Positions 17,490-26,234 are shown, counted from the stretch's first letter. The stretch: 64,000 nucleotides of DNA from Bacteriovorax sp. BAL6_X (GCF_000443995.1 NZ_AUMC01000010.1:620001-684000), one strand, 5' to 3'. Notes: generated by a model from the sequence alone, not told the origin. Numbers and translations: made by a program.

Positions 17490-18059
17490 ATGATTAATTA
17501 TTTTGAAGTTATAGTTATTGGCTTAGTTCTATGTGCCGATTCTTTCTCGGCCGCTGTTGCCATGGGGGCCAGACCTCATAAATTTAGCGATACTCTGAAA
17601 TTTGCATTCTCATCGGGGGGAGCTGAAGCACTGGTTGCTTTCTTAGGTGCAATTGCCGGCGCGAAAGTTATTGCACAATTTGATTATATTGATCATTGGA
17701 TTTCATTTGGTCTCTTAACAGCTGTTGCTATTCATATGGCCTATGAGGGTTATGAAGAGCTTAGTGGAAAGAATCATGATGAAGAAGAGAGGCCAAAGCA
17801 ATTTCATAGCTTATTAAAAGTAATCCTGGTTTCATTTGCCACAAGCCTTGACGCATTTGCAGTTGGGGTGACAATTGGTGCATCGGGTAAAATGCTGACT
17901 CCATACATTACTTCGATTGGAGTTTGGGCATTTTGTTCGACAATAGTGGGGATGAGCATTGCTAAACGTGCTTCTGATAAGTTAGGACCTGTTTTTAGCA
18001 TCATTGCCGCGATTATTTTACAAAGCCTTGCAGTGAAATTCCTACTCGAAGGCCTATAA
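17490..18059 (+). CDS. mntP: Manganese efflux pump MntP family
   Basis: 189 residues, six predicted membrane helices in two homologous halves. The hallmark acidic motifs are both present: LCADSFSAAVAMG in the first half and TSLDAFAVGVTIG in the second, with a charged loop GKNHDEEERPKQ between. MntP exports Mn2+ from the cytoplasm. I saw no convincing yybP-ykoY riboswitch in the short leader. Family length and motif order are normal. Confidence 0.9.
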   Translation: MINYFEVIVIGLVLCADSFSAAVAMGARPHKFSDTLKFAFSSGGAEALVAFLGAIAGAKVIAQFDYIDHWISFGLLTAVAIHMAYEGYEELSGKNHDEEERPKQFHSLLKVILVSFATSLDAFAVGVTIGASGKMLTPYITSIGVWAFCSTIVGMSIAKRASDKLGPVFSIIAAIILQSLAVKFLLEGL

Positions 18060-18116
18060 TTGGCAAATTCAATTTATTCACTTATGATTTTGCAAAAAAT
18101 AACATAGGTGAAATTA

Positions 18117-18743
18117 ATGGATATCAAAAAAATTTTTGAAAATAACAAAGAATGGGTTCAATCTAAGTTAGACCAAGATGAAAAATACTTCGATAAACTA
18201 GGGGCAGGACAAAACCCTAATTTTCTTTATATCGGATGCTCAGACTCTCGTGTTACGGCCGAAGAAGTAATGGGTGCCGGACCAGGTGAGATCTTCGTTC
18301 ACAGAAATATCGCCAATATGGTTATCAGTATCGACCTTAATGTAATGAGTGTTCTAAACTACGCAGTTGATCACTTAAAAGTCGATCATATTATCGTTTG
18401 TGGGCACTACGGGTGTGGTGGTGTAAAGGCCGCAATGGAAAGCCAAGACCTTGGAATTTTAAACCCATGGCTTAGAAATATTCGCGATGTGTATCGTACT
18501 CACAAGACAGAACTTAATGCAATTGAAGATGAAGATAAGCGCTATGAGCGTCTAGTTGAGCTAAATGTTCAAGAGCAATGTATTAATGCAATTAAGACAG
18601 CTGCCGTACAAAAAGCAAACCGTGAAAGAGGCCTAAAAGTTTATGGCTGGGTCTTTGATGTTCACACAGGGGAGCTTAAAGATCTCAAGATTGACTTTGA
18701 AAAAACTCTAGAAAATATCATGGAAATCTACCACCTCGATTAA
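18117..18743 (+). CDS. can: Beta-class carbonic anhydrase
   Basis: 208 residues from the ATG at 18117, preceded by AGGTG; an in-frame GTG at 18108 is less well placed. The zinc site is complete: CSDSRV (first Cys and the Asp-Arg dyad) and CGHYGCGGVKAA (His and second Cys). GEIFVHRNIAN is the conserved strand between them. It interconverts CO2 and bicarbonate in the cytoplasm. Normal family length, no export signal. Confidence 0.94.
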   Translation: MDIKKIFENNKEWVQSKLDQDEKYFDKLGAGQNPNFLYIGCSDSRVTAEEVMGAGPGEIFVHRNIANMVISIDLNVMSVLNYAVDHLKVDHIIVCGHYGCGGVKAAMESQDLGILNPWLRNIRDVYRTHKTELNAIEDEDKRYERLVELNVQEQCINAIKTAAVQKANRERGLKVYGWVFDVHTGELKDLKIDFEKTLENIMEIYHLD

Positions 18744-18778
18744 ATAAATTAATATTTCAATAATAGTAATCGTATATA

Positions 18779-18808
18779 CACCTATGATGCCTTGCGGTGT
18801 CATAGGTG
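18779..18808. other. Hairpin-forming inverted repeat downstream of carbonic anhydrase
   Basis: CACCTATGA (18779-18787) pairs with TCATAGGTG (18800-18808), nine bases without mismatch, with a GC-rich inner part. No T run follows, so it is either a weak terminator, a processing hairpin or an operator. It lies in the 170-base gap before ahpC. Confidence 0.45.
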
Positions 18809-18869
18809 GCATCTATCAGGCATTAGATAATAAATATTAGATAAAAATCACCTCTGATGGAAGAATCTT

Positions 18870-18889
18870 ATAAGTAGAATATCACTTAT
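18870..18889. promoter_or_regulatory. Dyad upstream of ahpC, possible peroxide-responsive operator
   Basis: ATAAGT (18870-18875) and ACTTAT (18884-18889) are separated by eight bases, 25-44 bases before the ahpC start. Position fits repressor or activator control of the peroxidase operon. It does not match a standard PerR or OxyR site closely, so the regulator is unknown. Confidence 0.35.
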
Positions 18890-18913
18890 TAAAACTTCTA
18901 AAGGAGATGAATA

Positions 18914-19480
18914 GTGCAAACTTTAATCAACACAAAAGTACAAGACTTCAGTGTACAAGCTTACCACAATGAAGACTTCAAAACAGTTACTGCTAATGAT
19001 CTAGAAGGTAAATGGTCAATCCTTTTCTTCTATCCAGCAGACTTTACATTCGTATGCCCAACTGAGCTTGGAGACATGGCAGATAAGTATGAAGAATTCC
19101 AAAAAATGGGTGTCGAAGTTTACTCTGTATCAACAGATACTCACTTCACACACAAAGCATGGCATGACACTTCAGATACTATCAAGAAAATCAAGTACCC
19201 AATGCTTGCAGACCCAACTGGTCAACTAACTAGAGCATTTGGTGTTCATATTGAAGAAGAAGGCCTTGCTTATAGAGGGACATTCTTAATTAACCCTGCT
19301 GGAGAAATCAAGCTTGCTGAAGTTCAAGACAATGGAATTGGTCGTAATGCTGATGAGCTAATGAGAAAAGTTCAAGCTGCTCAGTTCATCGCTGAAAATC
19401 CAAATGAAGTATGTCCAGCTAAGTGGAAGCCAGGGGCCGAAACACTTAAGCCAGGTTTAGACCTTGTAGGAAAAATCTAA
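18914..19480 (+). CDS. ahpC: Alkyl hydroperoxide reductase subunit C (2-Cys peroxiredoxin)
   Basis: 188 residues from GTG with ribosome binding site AAGGAG. FYPADFTFVCPTELGDMA carries the peroxidatic Cys48, and NEVCPAKWKPG carries the resolving Cys167 near the C-terminus. It reduces H2O2 and organic peroxides and is recycled by AhpF, encoded 73 bases downstream. A hairpin between the two genes may tune their ratio. Confidence 0.96.
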   Translation: MQTLINTKVQDFSVQAYHNEDFKTVTANDLEGKWSILFFYPADFTFVCPTELGDMADKYEEFQKMGVEVYSVSTDTHFTHKAWHDTSDTIKKIKYPMLADPTGQLTRAFGVHIEEEGLAYRGTFLINPAGEIKLAEVQDNGIGRNADELMRKVQAAQFIAENPNEVCPAKWKPGAETLKPGLDLVGKI

Positions 19481-19503
19481 GATTTATCCTCAACGATATT
19501 TTG

Positions 19504-19527
19504 GGCCCGAGCTTTATTGCTTGGGCC
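19504..19527 (+). terminator. Intercistronic hairpin between ahpC and ahpF
   Basis: A nine-base stem (19504-19512 with 19519-19527, one G-T pair) closes a TTTATT loop. No T run follows directly, so partial termination or transcript processing is more likely than full termination. This would favour ahpC over ahpF expression. Confidence 0.5.
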
Positions 19528-19553
19528 TGTCCTAGAATTTTATTGGAGTAATT

Positions 19554-21104
19554 ATGTTAGATAGTGGAATCATTGAACAATTAAAGTCTGTCTACGCTCA
19601 ACTGGAGAGTGAGATTGGGCTTGTTTACAATGAATCAAGTCATACTAAACAACAAGAGCTTGTTGAGATGATTGAGAGTATCGCGACTACTTCTCCAAAG
19701 ATTGTGGCAAAGTCTAGCGGCCAAAATTACGATTACCCACATTTTGAAATTCATGTGAATGGCAAGGCAAATGGAATCAAGTTTTCTGGTATTCCAGGAG
19801 GTCATGAATTTACATCACTTATTCTTGCTATCCTAAATAGTGATCTTAAAGGAAAACTTCCTGATGAGATGATTATTAACCGAATTAAAGCATTAAAAGG
19901 TGAGATAAACCTTAAGACATATATTTCTCTTTCTTGTGAGAATTGCCCAGATATTGTCCAAGCACTTAATCTAATGTCCATCTTCAATGAGGACTTCACT
20001 CACGAAATGATTGATGGAGAGTTTGAGCAGGATGAAATTTCTAGACTTAAGATTCAGGGAGTCCCAAGTGTGATTGATGGAGATGAATTAGTTCACTCTG
20101 GAAAGTCTTCACTTGTTGATTTATTAGAAAAGCTAGAAGCACGCTTTGGAAAAGAAGAGACACAGTCTTCTGGCGAAGCAAAAGACCTAGGTCTATATGA
20201 TGTTATTGTTATTGGAGGAGGCCCTGCTGGTGTTTCGTCAGCGATCTACTCAGCACGTAAGGGACTTAAGACTGCCGTGATCACTGATCGTATTGGTGGT
20301 CAAATGCAAGATACCAAAGGCATCGAAAATTTCATCTCAATTCCATATACGGAAGGTCCGCATTTATCTGCGGCCCTTAATAAGCATATGGATGAATATG
20401 ATATTAAGAGCCTTGAACATCGTCGTGTTGAAAATATTGAAAACGGTGATGTTAAAACTTTATTTTTAAATAGTGGAGAAACTGTTCAAACAAAGGCCCT
20501 CATCATTGCAACAGGTGCAAAGTGGCGTGAGCTTGGTGTTGACGGTGAGAAAGAGTATGTCGGTCGTGGTGTTGCTTATTGTCCTCACTGTGATGGCCCT
20601 TATTATAAAGGCAAAGATATAAGTGTTGTTGGTGGAGGAAACTCTGGTGTTGAAGCGGCCATTGACCTTGCCGGTATTGTAAAGTCAGTGACACTCTTTG
20701 AGTTTGCACCAGAACTTAAAGCAGACTCTGTTCTTGTTAAGAAGCTTGAGTCTCTACCGAATGTAACAATCGTTAAAAATGCACGTACGGATAAGGTTGT
20801 TGGTGACGGCGAAAAAGTTATCGGTCTTGAGTACGAGGATCGTGCAACTGGTGAGATGAAGAAAGTCGACCTAGATGGCGTCTTTGTTCAAATTGGACTT
20901 GTGCCAAATAGTGAATTCCTAGGGGATCTAGTTGAAAAAAATAAGTTTGGAGAAATCATTGTAACTGATAAGTGTCGCACAAATCAGAAAGGTGTTTATG
21001 CTGCTGGAGATGTAACAATTGTTCCGTATAAGCAGATTATTATAGCAATGGGAGAAGGGGCCAAAGCTGGTCTCACTGCCTTTGAAGATTTAATGCTTGT
21101 GTAA
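19554..21104 (+). CDS. ahpF: Alkyl hydroperoxide reductase subunit F
   Basis: 516 residues, the full AhpF architecture. The N-terminal tandem thioredoxin-like domain (about 1-200) has Cys128-Glu-Asn-Cys131. A thioredoxin-reductase-like part follows, with FAD motif [23 protein letters not shown], redox pair Cys343-Pro-His-Cys346 ([10 protein letters not shown]), NAD motif [17 protein letters not shown] and the C-terminal GVYAAGDVT. It passes electrons from NAD(P)H to AhpC. Followed by a strong terminator. Confidence 0.96.
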   Translation: MLDSGIIEQLKSVYAQLESEIGLVYNESSHTKQQELVEMIESIATTSPKIVAKSSGQNYDYPHFEIHVNGKANGIKFSGIPGGHEFTSLILAILNSDLKGKLPDEMIINRIKALKGEINLKTYISLSCENCPDIVQALNLMSIFNEDFTHEMIDGEFEQDEISRLKIQGVPSVIDGDELVHSGKSSLVDLLEKLEARFGKEETQSSGEAKDLGLYDVIVIGGGPAGVSSAIYSARKGLKTAVITDRIGGQMQDTKGIENFISIPYTEGPHLSAALNKHMDEYDIKSLEHRRVENIENGDVKTLFLNSGETVQTKALIIATGAKWRELGVDGEKEYVGRGVAYCPHCDGPYYKGKDISVVGGGNSGVEAAIDLAGIVKSVTLFEFAPELKADSVLVKKLESLPNVTIVKNARTDKVVGDGEKVIGLEYEDRATGEMKKVDLDGVFVQIGLVPNSEFLGDLVEKNKFGEIIVTDKCRTNQKGVYAAGDVTIVPYKQIIIAMGEGAKAGLTAFEDLMLV

Positions 21105-21154
21105 GCGCAACAACTCTCTCTGCGTTACATAAATAATCTAGTTTAACCTAGGGG

Positions 21155-21191
21155 GCCCCTCATCTTCTACTCATACGTGAGGGGCTTTTTT
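21155..21191 (+). terminator. Rho-independent terminator of ahpCF
   Basis: GCCCCTCA (21155-21162) pairs with TGAGGGGC (21178-21185), eight perfect base pairs, followed directly by TTTTTT. It ends the ahp operon and separates it from the minus-strand gene at 21241. Confidence 0.85.
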
Positions 21192-21240
21192 AATTCAAAT
21201 TTTAGTACATTCGTTTTTACAGGCCAGGATATAGCTCTTG

Positions 21241-21765
21241 TTAGATTGAAGCACTAACGGCATATCTTCCAAGTAGTTCACCTGCTTTATTAAGTAGAAA
21301 GTACTTCGTTGTTATGTGCATATTATCCCATTCTCCACCAACTGTTTCGTATTGAAAAAGATAGAGGTTTCCAACCTTATATGCATTTTTAAAACCTGTT
21401 GATGTTCCGTATTCACCATCTGGTGAAGTGTAGCGTCCGCCCATATAGTCCTTTGAGCGAAGTGCCTTTGCCAAAGTAAACTTCATATCAAAGTTTGTGT
21501 CATCATGGATATTAATAAGCTCAAATTCTCCACCGATGATCTCAGCAACCTTAAATGTTATCTTTGTCACCTTAAACTCGTAGCACTTATAGGCATCATT
21601 TCCTGTATTAATGTCCTGATTATCATAAATGTCATAGAGGTTACAGTCTTTGAAGAGCTTGTAGTCATTTCTTAGATCATTAAAGTAGCTCTTTAGTTTT
21701 GGAGTATTTGCGTTGGCAAAAGTAGGAATTAACATTGATAAAACAACTAGCGATAAAGTTTTCAT
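21241..21765 (-). CDS. Small exported protein of unknown function
   Basis: 174 residues with a signal peptide (MKTLSLVVLSMLIPTFANA). The mature protein looks beta-rich and has three cysteines; the pair near KDCNLYD and DAYKCYEF may form a disulfide. The ending FLLNKAGELLGRYAVSASI is strand-like. I do not recognise a family. A short inverted repeat, ACAAAAC-N5-GTTTTGT at 21815-21833, lies about 50 bases upstream and might be an operator. Confidence 0.7.
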   Translation of the reverse strand: MKTLSLVVLSMLIPTFANANTPKLKSYFNDLRNDYKLFKDCNLYDIYDNQDINTGNDAYKCYEFKVTKITFKVAEIIGGEFELINIHDDTNFDMKFTLAKALRSKDYMGGRYTSPDGEYGTSTGFKNAYKVGNLYLFQYETVGGEWDNMHITTKYFLLNKAGELLGRYAVSASI

Positions 21766-21814
21766 AGATATGCTCCTAAGTTACTACTCTACATAGTACA
21801 GCGGGTTTAAATTG

Positions 21815-21833
21815 ACAAAACATTGTGTTTTGT
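21815..21833. promoter_or_regulatory. Inverted repeat upstream of the 21765 start
   Basis: ACAAAAC and GTTTTGT, seven perfect bases each, with spacer ATTGT. It lies in the divergent region between the minus gene starting at 21765 and the plus-strand reading frames from 21908. Possible operator; short and AT-rich, so low confidence. Confidence 0.3.
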
Positions 21834-21907
21834 AAGTTGTGACACTAGATACAATTTACTTAGTTTTAGGACAATATTTTTGAAATATTTGTGTTTTGTG
21901 GAGTTCT

Positions 21908-22012
21908 ATGAGTAGTGCTGCGTCGAGTCTTAAGGGGCGGTTAAAAAGAATTTGGCCATTCTTTTCTGTGGCCCAGTATACAGAGCTCCGATATAAGTTC
22001 TATGGGAAATAA
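21908..22012 (+). CDS. 34-codon upstream reading frame overlapping the hydrolase start
   Basis: ATG at 21908 is preceded by TGGAG at good spacing and encodes 34 residues (basic, with KGRLKRIWPFFSVAQYTEL) ending at 22012. It overlaps the first codons of the hydrolase at 22002 by 11 bases. The hydrolase start itself has no clear ribosome binding site. Either this is a leader peptide whose translation couples to the hydrolase, or it is the true N-terminus separated by a frameshift. Evidence is positional only. Confidence 0.4.
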   Translation: MSSAASSLKGRLKRIWPFFSVAQYTELRYKFYGK

Positions 22013-22964
22013 AGGACTAAAAAAAGATCGCTATCCAATTGAGACTGAATTTCGTTACAAAGGTGAGGAAAGCTTTGGCTCATTCGTTTCAAAGGGAAGT
22101 CTTAGAATTCTACAACTTAGAAAGATCTTTTCTAAGATTGTTGAAAAGAAGAAAGAAGATCCCATTCCAAATGAAACGAGTATACCTCGTGCTTTCTATC
22201 ATGAATTTGATATTCATTGTATGCAGATAAAAGATCGCAACCTCTTCCAATTTAGGCCTATAGGTAAGGAGTGTGCAAAAACAGTTTTCTATATTCACGG
22301 AGGAGCATTTATCTATAATATGAATGTTGGCCAATTCCACTTGCTTACACAGTTGATGCGAAATATAGATATCGAAATTATTGTTCCAGACTATCCCTTG
22401 GTTCCTCATGGAAGCGTTTTAGATGCTCTTTCGATGATAAGAGAATCTTTTGAAAAAACAGCGCAAAGAGTTGGTGCTGAAAATATTATTGTTATGGGAG
22501 ATGCAGCAGGAGGCTGTCTTGCTCTTGCTCTTTGTGAACAAATAAGAAACGAAAAATATCCACTTCCTTCTTCAATTATACTTTTATCACCTTGGCTTGA
22601 TATCAGCATGAGTAATCCTGAAATTGAAAATTTTGATGAACATGAAATGATCTTAGATCGTAAAGGGATTAGAGAATTAGGGCAAATATTTGCAGATGAC
22701 TTACCTGAAGATGATTACCGAATAAGTCCATTAAGAGGAGAGCTAGATGATCTCCCTGAGATTAATATCTTTACAGGAACTCACGATATTCTACATCCTG
22801 ATGCAAAGGAATTAAAAAACCGTTTGAAGGAAGAAAGTCGGCCTTATCGCTACTTTGAATACCCCAAGATGATGCATGGATTTATAGAGATGCCTCATCT
22901 TAGGGAGTCTAGATTTGCTATTAATCAGATTATCTTTTTACTAAAGAGTGAATTTGATCGTTGA
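22002..22964 (+). CDS. HSL-family alpha/beta hydrolase lacking the catalytic serine
   Basis: 320 residues of the hormone-sensitive-lipase branch: oxyanion motif YIHGGAF, then IVPDYPLVPHG, then NIIVMGDAAGGCLALAL, where the normal GDSAGG nucleophile Ser is Ala168. The late acidic residue (FTGTHDILHPDA) and the His (PKMMHGF) of the triad remain. A conventional serine esterase reaction is therefore not expected. The protein may be a binding pseudoenzyme or act differently. The rest of the frame is intact, which argues against simple decay. No ribosome binding site precedes the ATG. Confidence 0.82.
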   Translation: MGNKGLKKDRYPIETEFRYKGEESFGSFVSKGSLRILQLRKIFSKIVEKKKEDPIPNETSIPRAFYHEFDIHCMQIKDRNLFQFRPIGKECAKTVFYIHGGAFIYNMNVGQFHLLTQLMRNIDIEIIVPDYPLVPHGSVLDALSMIRESFEKTAQRVGAENIIVMGDAAGGCLALALCEQIRNEKYPLPSSIILLSPWLDISMSNPEIENFDEHEMILDRKGIRELGQIFADDLPEDDYRISPLRGELDDLPEINIFTGTHDILHPDAKELKNRLKEESRPYRYFEYPKMMHGFIEMPHLRESRFAINQIIFLLKSEFDR

Positions 22965-22972
22965 AGATTTCT

Positions 22973-23158
22973 CTATGAACCACAACCGATGCAGTCGATA
23001 AAGCTCTCAGGTGGTTTTACGCCATCAAGTTTCATTTTTATATTGTGAATTCTGCCACGAATATCCATATCTTCCATCATATTTCCAGTAAGTTGCCCTT
23101 CTAGAAGTGTGATTTCAGCAAGTAGTTCTTCTTTTTGTTGTGGCGTCAATTGACTCAT
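22973..23158 (-). CDS. Small 61-residue protein with C-terminal CxxC
   Basis: A real short gene by its GGGAG ribosome binding site upstream of ATG 23158 and its position in an otherwise empty gap. The product is a helical, charged coiled-coil-like peptide (PQQKEELLAEITLLEGQL) ending in DCIGCGS. The CxxC could bind metal or be redox active. It is divergent from the ZIP transporter. Function unknown. Confidence 0.6.
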   Translation of the reverse strand: MSQLTPQQKEELLAEITLLEGQLTGNMMEDMDIRGRIHNIKMKLDGVKPPESFIDCIGCGS

Positions 23159-23238
23159 GTATTCTCCCTATATTGTGTGTTGTGTGACTTAAATTATCTA
23201 TTAGATTGGAAAAATATGCAAATTATCAAGGCGTTATG

Positions 23239-23261
23239 TTTGATAGTTTATAGCTATCAAA
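23239..23261. promoter_or_regulatory. Inverted repeat upstream of the ZIP transporter
   Basis: TTTGATAG (23239-23246) and CTATCAAA (23254-23261), eight perfect bases with a seven-base spacer, about 85 bases before the ZIP start. Could be a metal-responsive operator. The TTTGAT half-site also occurs in a palindrome upstream of the imelysin operon (41028-41043). Confidence 0.4.
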
Positions 23262-23345
23262 TCTTTAGTTCAATCGAATGTTATCTGGCGTAGAATTTCC
23301 GTAAAATAAATATATTCTCCTTAAAGAGAGGGGAAAGGAGAGTTT

Positions 23346-24122
23346 ATGAGTGCAAATTATATGGCCATTTCCGGTGTTTTAATTGCTGGTTTTGCTACTG
23401 GTTTAGGTGCATTACCAATTTATTTAAAAAGACACTACTCAAAGGAGATGCTTGATATTGCAATGGGCTTCAGTGCCGGAATCATGCTAGTTGCATCCTT
23501 TGTTTCTCTAATTATTCCTGGTATGCAAGAGGCCAGAAATCTTTATTCTGCAACATTGGCCATGCCACTATTTCTTCTGAGTCTATTTTTAGGCTATGTT
23601 TTTATCATTTTTATTCATGATTTTATTCCCCATAAGCATCTAAATAAGAAAAGTGATATGGAGCTTGGTGGCCATGAGAAAAAACTAAGTCGGGTTATGT
23701 TAATCACTATGGCCATTGCGCTTCATAATATACCAGAGGGGCTTGCTGTTGGAGTGGGCTTTGGTGGTGGAAACCATACCGGTGGGATGGCCCTTGCTAT
23801 TGCTATTGCTTTACAAAATATTCCCGAAGGCCTCGTAGTTGCTTTTGGAATTTTAAATGAAGGTGCAACTAGGAATCGTGCTTTTTTTATGGCCTTACTT
23901 TCTGGCCTTGTTGAACCAATTGCTGCAGGTTTCGGATATTTGGCAACAAGTGTATCTTCACAAAGTCTTCCTCTTGCACTAGGTTTTGCAGCAGGAACAA
24001 TGTTATTTGTAATTTGCCAAGAGATGCTTCCTGAACTATTTAGGCAAGGGCATGAGAGAAATGCAACTCTTGGTGTAATTATTGGTGTGATGACAATGCT
24101 TGCAATCGATTTTTACCTATAG
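23346..24122 (+). CDS. ZIP family divalent metal transporter
   Basis: 258 residues, about eight membrane helices. The binuclear metal site of ZIP proteins is visible in helix 4 (ALHNIPEGLAVGVGFG) and helix 5 (ALQNIPEGLVVAFG). A His-containing loop (HDFIPHKHLNKKSDMELGGHEKK) lies before helix 4. This form is close to the GufA/ZupT-like bacterial group that takes up zinc and other divalent ions. Ribosome binding site AAAGGAG. It converges with hemN, and the two stops overlap by 6 bp. Confidence 0.92.
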   Translation: MSANYMAISGVLIAGFATGLGALPIYLKRHYSKEMLDIAMGFSAGIMLVASFVSLIIPGMQEARNLYSATLAMPLFLLSLFLGYVFIIFIHDFIPHKHLNKKSDMELGGHEKKLSRVMLITMAIALHNIPEGLAVGVGFGGGNHTGGMALAIAIALQNIPEGLVVAFGILNEGATRNRAFFMALLSGLVEPIAAGFGYLATSVSSQSLPLALGFAAGTMLFVICQEMLPELFRQGHERNATLGVIIGVMTMLAIDFYL

Positions 24123-25451
24123 AGAACGTGATCCACTATTTTGTTTTGCCTTCATTAAATGGTGGTCGAAAATACTCGCAATATTTCTCATAAATGGCCT
24201 GCCTTCTTCTGTGACAATAATCTTATCACTACTTGTAATAAGGCCATCTTCTTCAAGCTCACAAATCTTATGTCTAATAAGAGAAGCATTCTTTAGGCCC
24301 TGCCATGCTTTATTTGAAACACTATTTGTTGCAAAGAAGTTTTGTAGGATTTCTTCAACGGCCATATCTTCTTGAGAGTGAATATGACCAGTTGTAATAG
24401 CAAGCTTCCTATTACTAATTGATTCATAATAGGCCTTAACATCCTTTTCATTTTGTACAAAGCTCTTAGCAGATGATGAAATTGAAGAGCAACCGAGACC
24501 GATAATTATCGGAGAGCTCTTATGAGTGTGCCCCATAAAATTTCTTCTAAGTTTTCCTTCTTGTTTTGCTTGGTAGAGTTGCGAATTCGACTTTGCAAAG
24601 TGATCGAGTCCAATTTCTTTATATGAATGGTTTTCAAGTAACTTCTTTCCGTGTTCGTATAATGCTCTTTTTACGGCACCTTCAGGTAGAGCTTCTTCTG
24701 GAATCAGTTTTTGATTTTTTATTTTTGACGGAAGGTGAGCATAGCTATAAAAAGCAATCTGCTGTGGGCCAAGTGAAAAAACTTTCTCAATTGTTTCTTC
24801 AACTGATTTTAATGTTTGATAAGGTAGGCCATAGATTAAATCAAAATTGATATCATTAATGCCAATTTCTCGGCAATAGTCCACAAGCTCTTTTACCTTG
24901 TCGAAGGGTTGTATGCGGCCGATTGCTTCTTGAACAGTAGGATCAAAATCTTGAATTCCCATCGATAGGCGGCTGAAACCCAATTTTTTATAAAGGTCTA
25001 ATTGTGACTTTGAACAAGTACGAGGATCAATTTCAATCGATCCTTTAAAATCTTTAGAATCAATTGATTCCCTTAGCTTATCTAAAAGAGTTGAAAATGC
25101 CTCTTCGTTTAAAAAATTAGGAGTTCCTCCTCCAAGGTGAATTGATGAAATCTTAATATCTCCCATCTGTTCGAGATAAAGATCCCACTCTCTTAGTAAG
25201 AAATCAATATATTCAATTCCACGATTTTTATTTTTTGAAATAACTCGGTGACAACCGCAGTAGTAACAAAGTTTTTCACAAAACGGGACGTGGATATATA
25301 GTTCAATACCTTGAGCTTTATCATAACCTTCATTAAGGTGCTCAAACCACATCTCTTGTGATGGTGCCCCCGTCCAATAGGGAACAGCTGGATAACTAGT
25401 GTAGCGAGGTACTGGTACATTATATTTTTGAACAAGACTGTCTTTAATCAT
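24117..25451 (-). CDS. hemN: Oxygen-independent coproporphyrinogen III oxidase
   Basis: Start set at the ATG at 25451, eight bases after AGGAG; an upstream ATG at 25472 lacks this. The 444-residue protein opens with VPRYTSYPAVPYW and has the radical-SAM cluster motif CEKLCYYCGC, including the fourth Cys typical of true HemN. SIHLGGGTPNFL and the SMGIQDFDPTVQEAIGR stretch follow. The reaction is oxidative decarboxylation of coproporphyrinogen III to protoporphyrinogen IX without oxygen. It implies haem synthesis at low oxygen. Confidence 0.95.
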   Translation of the reverse strand: MIKDSLVQKYNVPVPRYTSYPAVPYWTGAPSQEMWFEHLNEGYDKAQGIELYIHVPFCEKLCYYCGCHRVISKNKNRGIEYIDFLLREWDLYLEQMGDIKISSIHLGGGTPNFLNEEAFSTLLDKLRESIDSKDFKGSIEIDPRTCSKSQLDLYKKLGFSRLSMGIQDFDPTVQEAIGRIQPFDKVKELVDYCREIGINDINFDLIYGLPYQTLKSVEETIEKVFSLGPQQIAFYSYAHLPSKIKNQKLIPEEALPEGAVKRALYEHGKKLLENHSYKEIGLDHFAKSNSQLYQAKQEGKLRRNFMGHTHKSSPIIIGLGCSSISSSAKSFVQNEKDVKAYYESISNRKLAITTGHIHSQEDMAVEEILQNFFATNSVSNKAWQGLKNASLIRHKICELEEDGLITSSDKIIVTEEGRPFMRNIASIFDHHLMKAKQNSGSRSL

Positions 25452-25671
25452 CTTTTTATCTCCTAAGGGCAATCTTAGAAGAATTGGAGCAAAAAAAAGA
25501 TGATGTAGCTTAGGTTTTTACTTGAATTGCAAGTTGAATGTGTTTTGTGTTCTTCAAGCTTTAAAGATTATGGCCTTGTTTTAGTTATTAAACAAAAATA
25601 AGGATTTCTTTAAAGCTGCTGTACTATAAAAACCCTTAAGATAGCAAAATAACGAGAACATTGGAGTATAT

Positions 25672-26097
25672 ATGAGTATCTATAGTACCAACACCCACGG
25701 CGAAAGAAATGATGGAAGAATGAAAATCTCTTCTAAAGGTAAGCAGAATTTGGCAGCGACGGCACCTCCCGAGTTTAAAGGGCCAGAAGGAGAGTGGTCT
25801 CCAGAAGATCTATTCTCAGCTAGTATATCAAGTTGCTACTTACTCAGCTTCAAGGCGTTGGCCCAAGCAAGAAAAATGGATTGGGAAACACTTGATGTTA
25901 AAGCAGATGCTAAGCTAGAAAGAAAGGATGGAAAACTCACTTTCACAACGGTAGAGATTCAACCAAGTCTAGTTGTCCATGGTAAGGAGAATGTTGAGGA
26001 CTATCTAAAATTATTAGAAGAGACTCAACACAAATGCCTGGTTACAAATTCAATGAATTGTAAATTCACGCTAAATCCTAAAATTAAAGTAGCCTAG
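25672..26097 (+). CDS. OsmC/Ohr-family peroxidase-like protein
   Basis: 141 residues. Two family cysteines are present: SISSCYLLSFKALA (helix Cys) and THQCLV-like HKCLVTNSMN near the C-terminus, with GPEGEWSPEDLFSASI before the first. Such proteins reduce organic hydroperoxides in the cytoplasm using the two cysteines. It has its own terminator-like hairpin and is not in an operon. The OsmC versus Ohr subgroup is not resolved. Confidence 0.9.
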   Translation: MSIYSTNTHGERNDGRMKISSKGKQNLAATAPPEFKGPEGEWSPEDLFSASISSCYLLSFKALAQARKMDWETLDVKADAKLERKDGKLTFTTVEIQPSLVVHGKENVEDYLKLLEETQHKCLVTNSMNCKFTLNPKIKVA

Positions 26098-26108
26098 TTA
26101 CACCTCAT

Positions 26109-26137
26109 CTATAAGTGGGGAAACACCCCACTTATAG
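26109..26137. terminator. Strong hairpin downstream of the OsmC gene
   Basis: CTATAAGTGGGG (26109-26120) pairs perfectly over 12 bases with CCCCACTTATAG (26126-26137) around loop AAACA. The trailing sequence has only scattered T, but stem length and place, 12 bases after the stop, support termination. Confidence 0.65.
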
Positions 26138-26234
26138 AATGTCTACTTTATCGACGGCCTTGTAAAAACCACTGTTTAACCTCATTTATTAGCTTGAATA
26201 TGGTTAAATGGAAAAAATTTATCAAGGCCAACTA

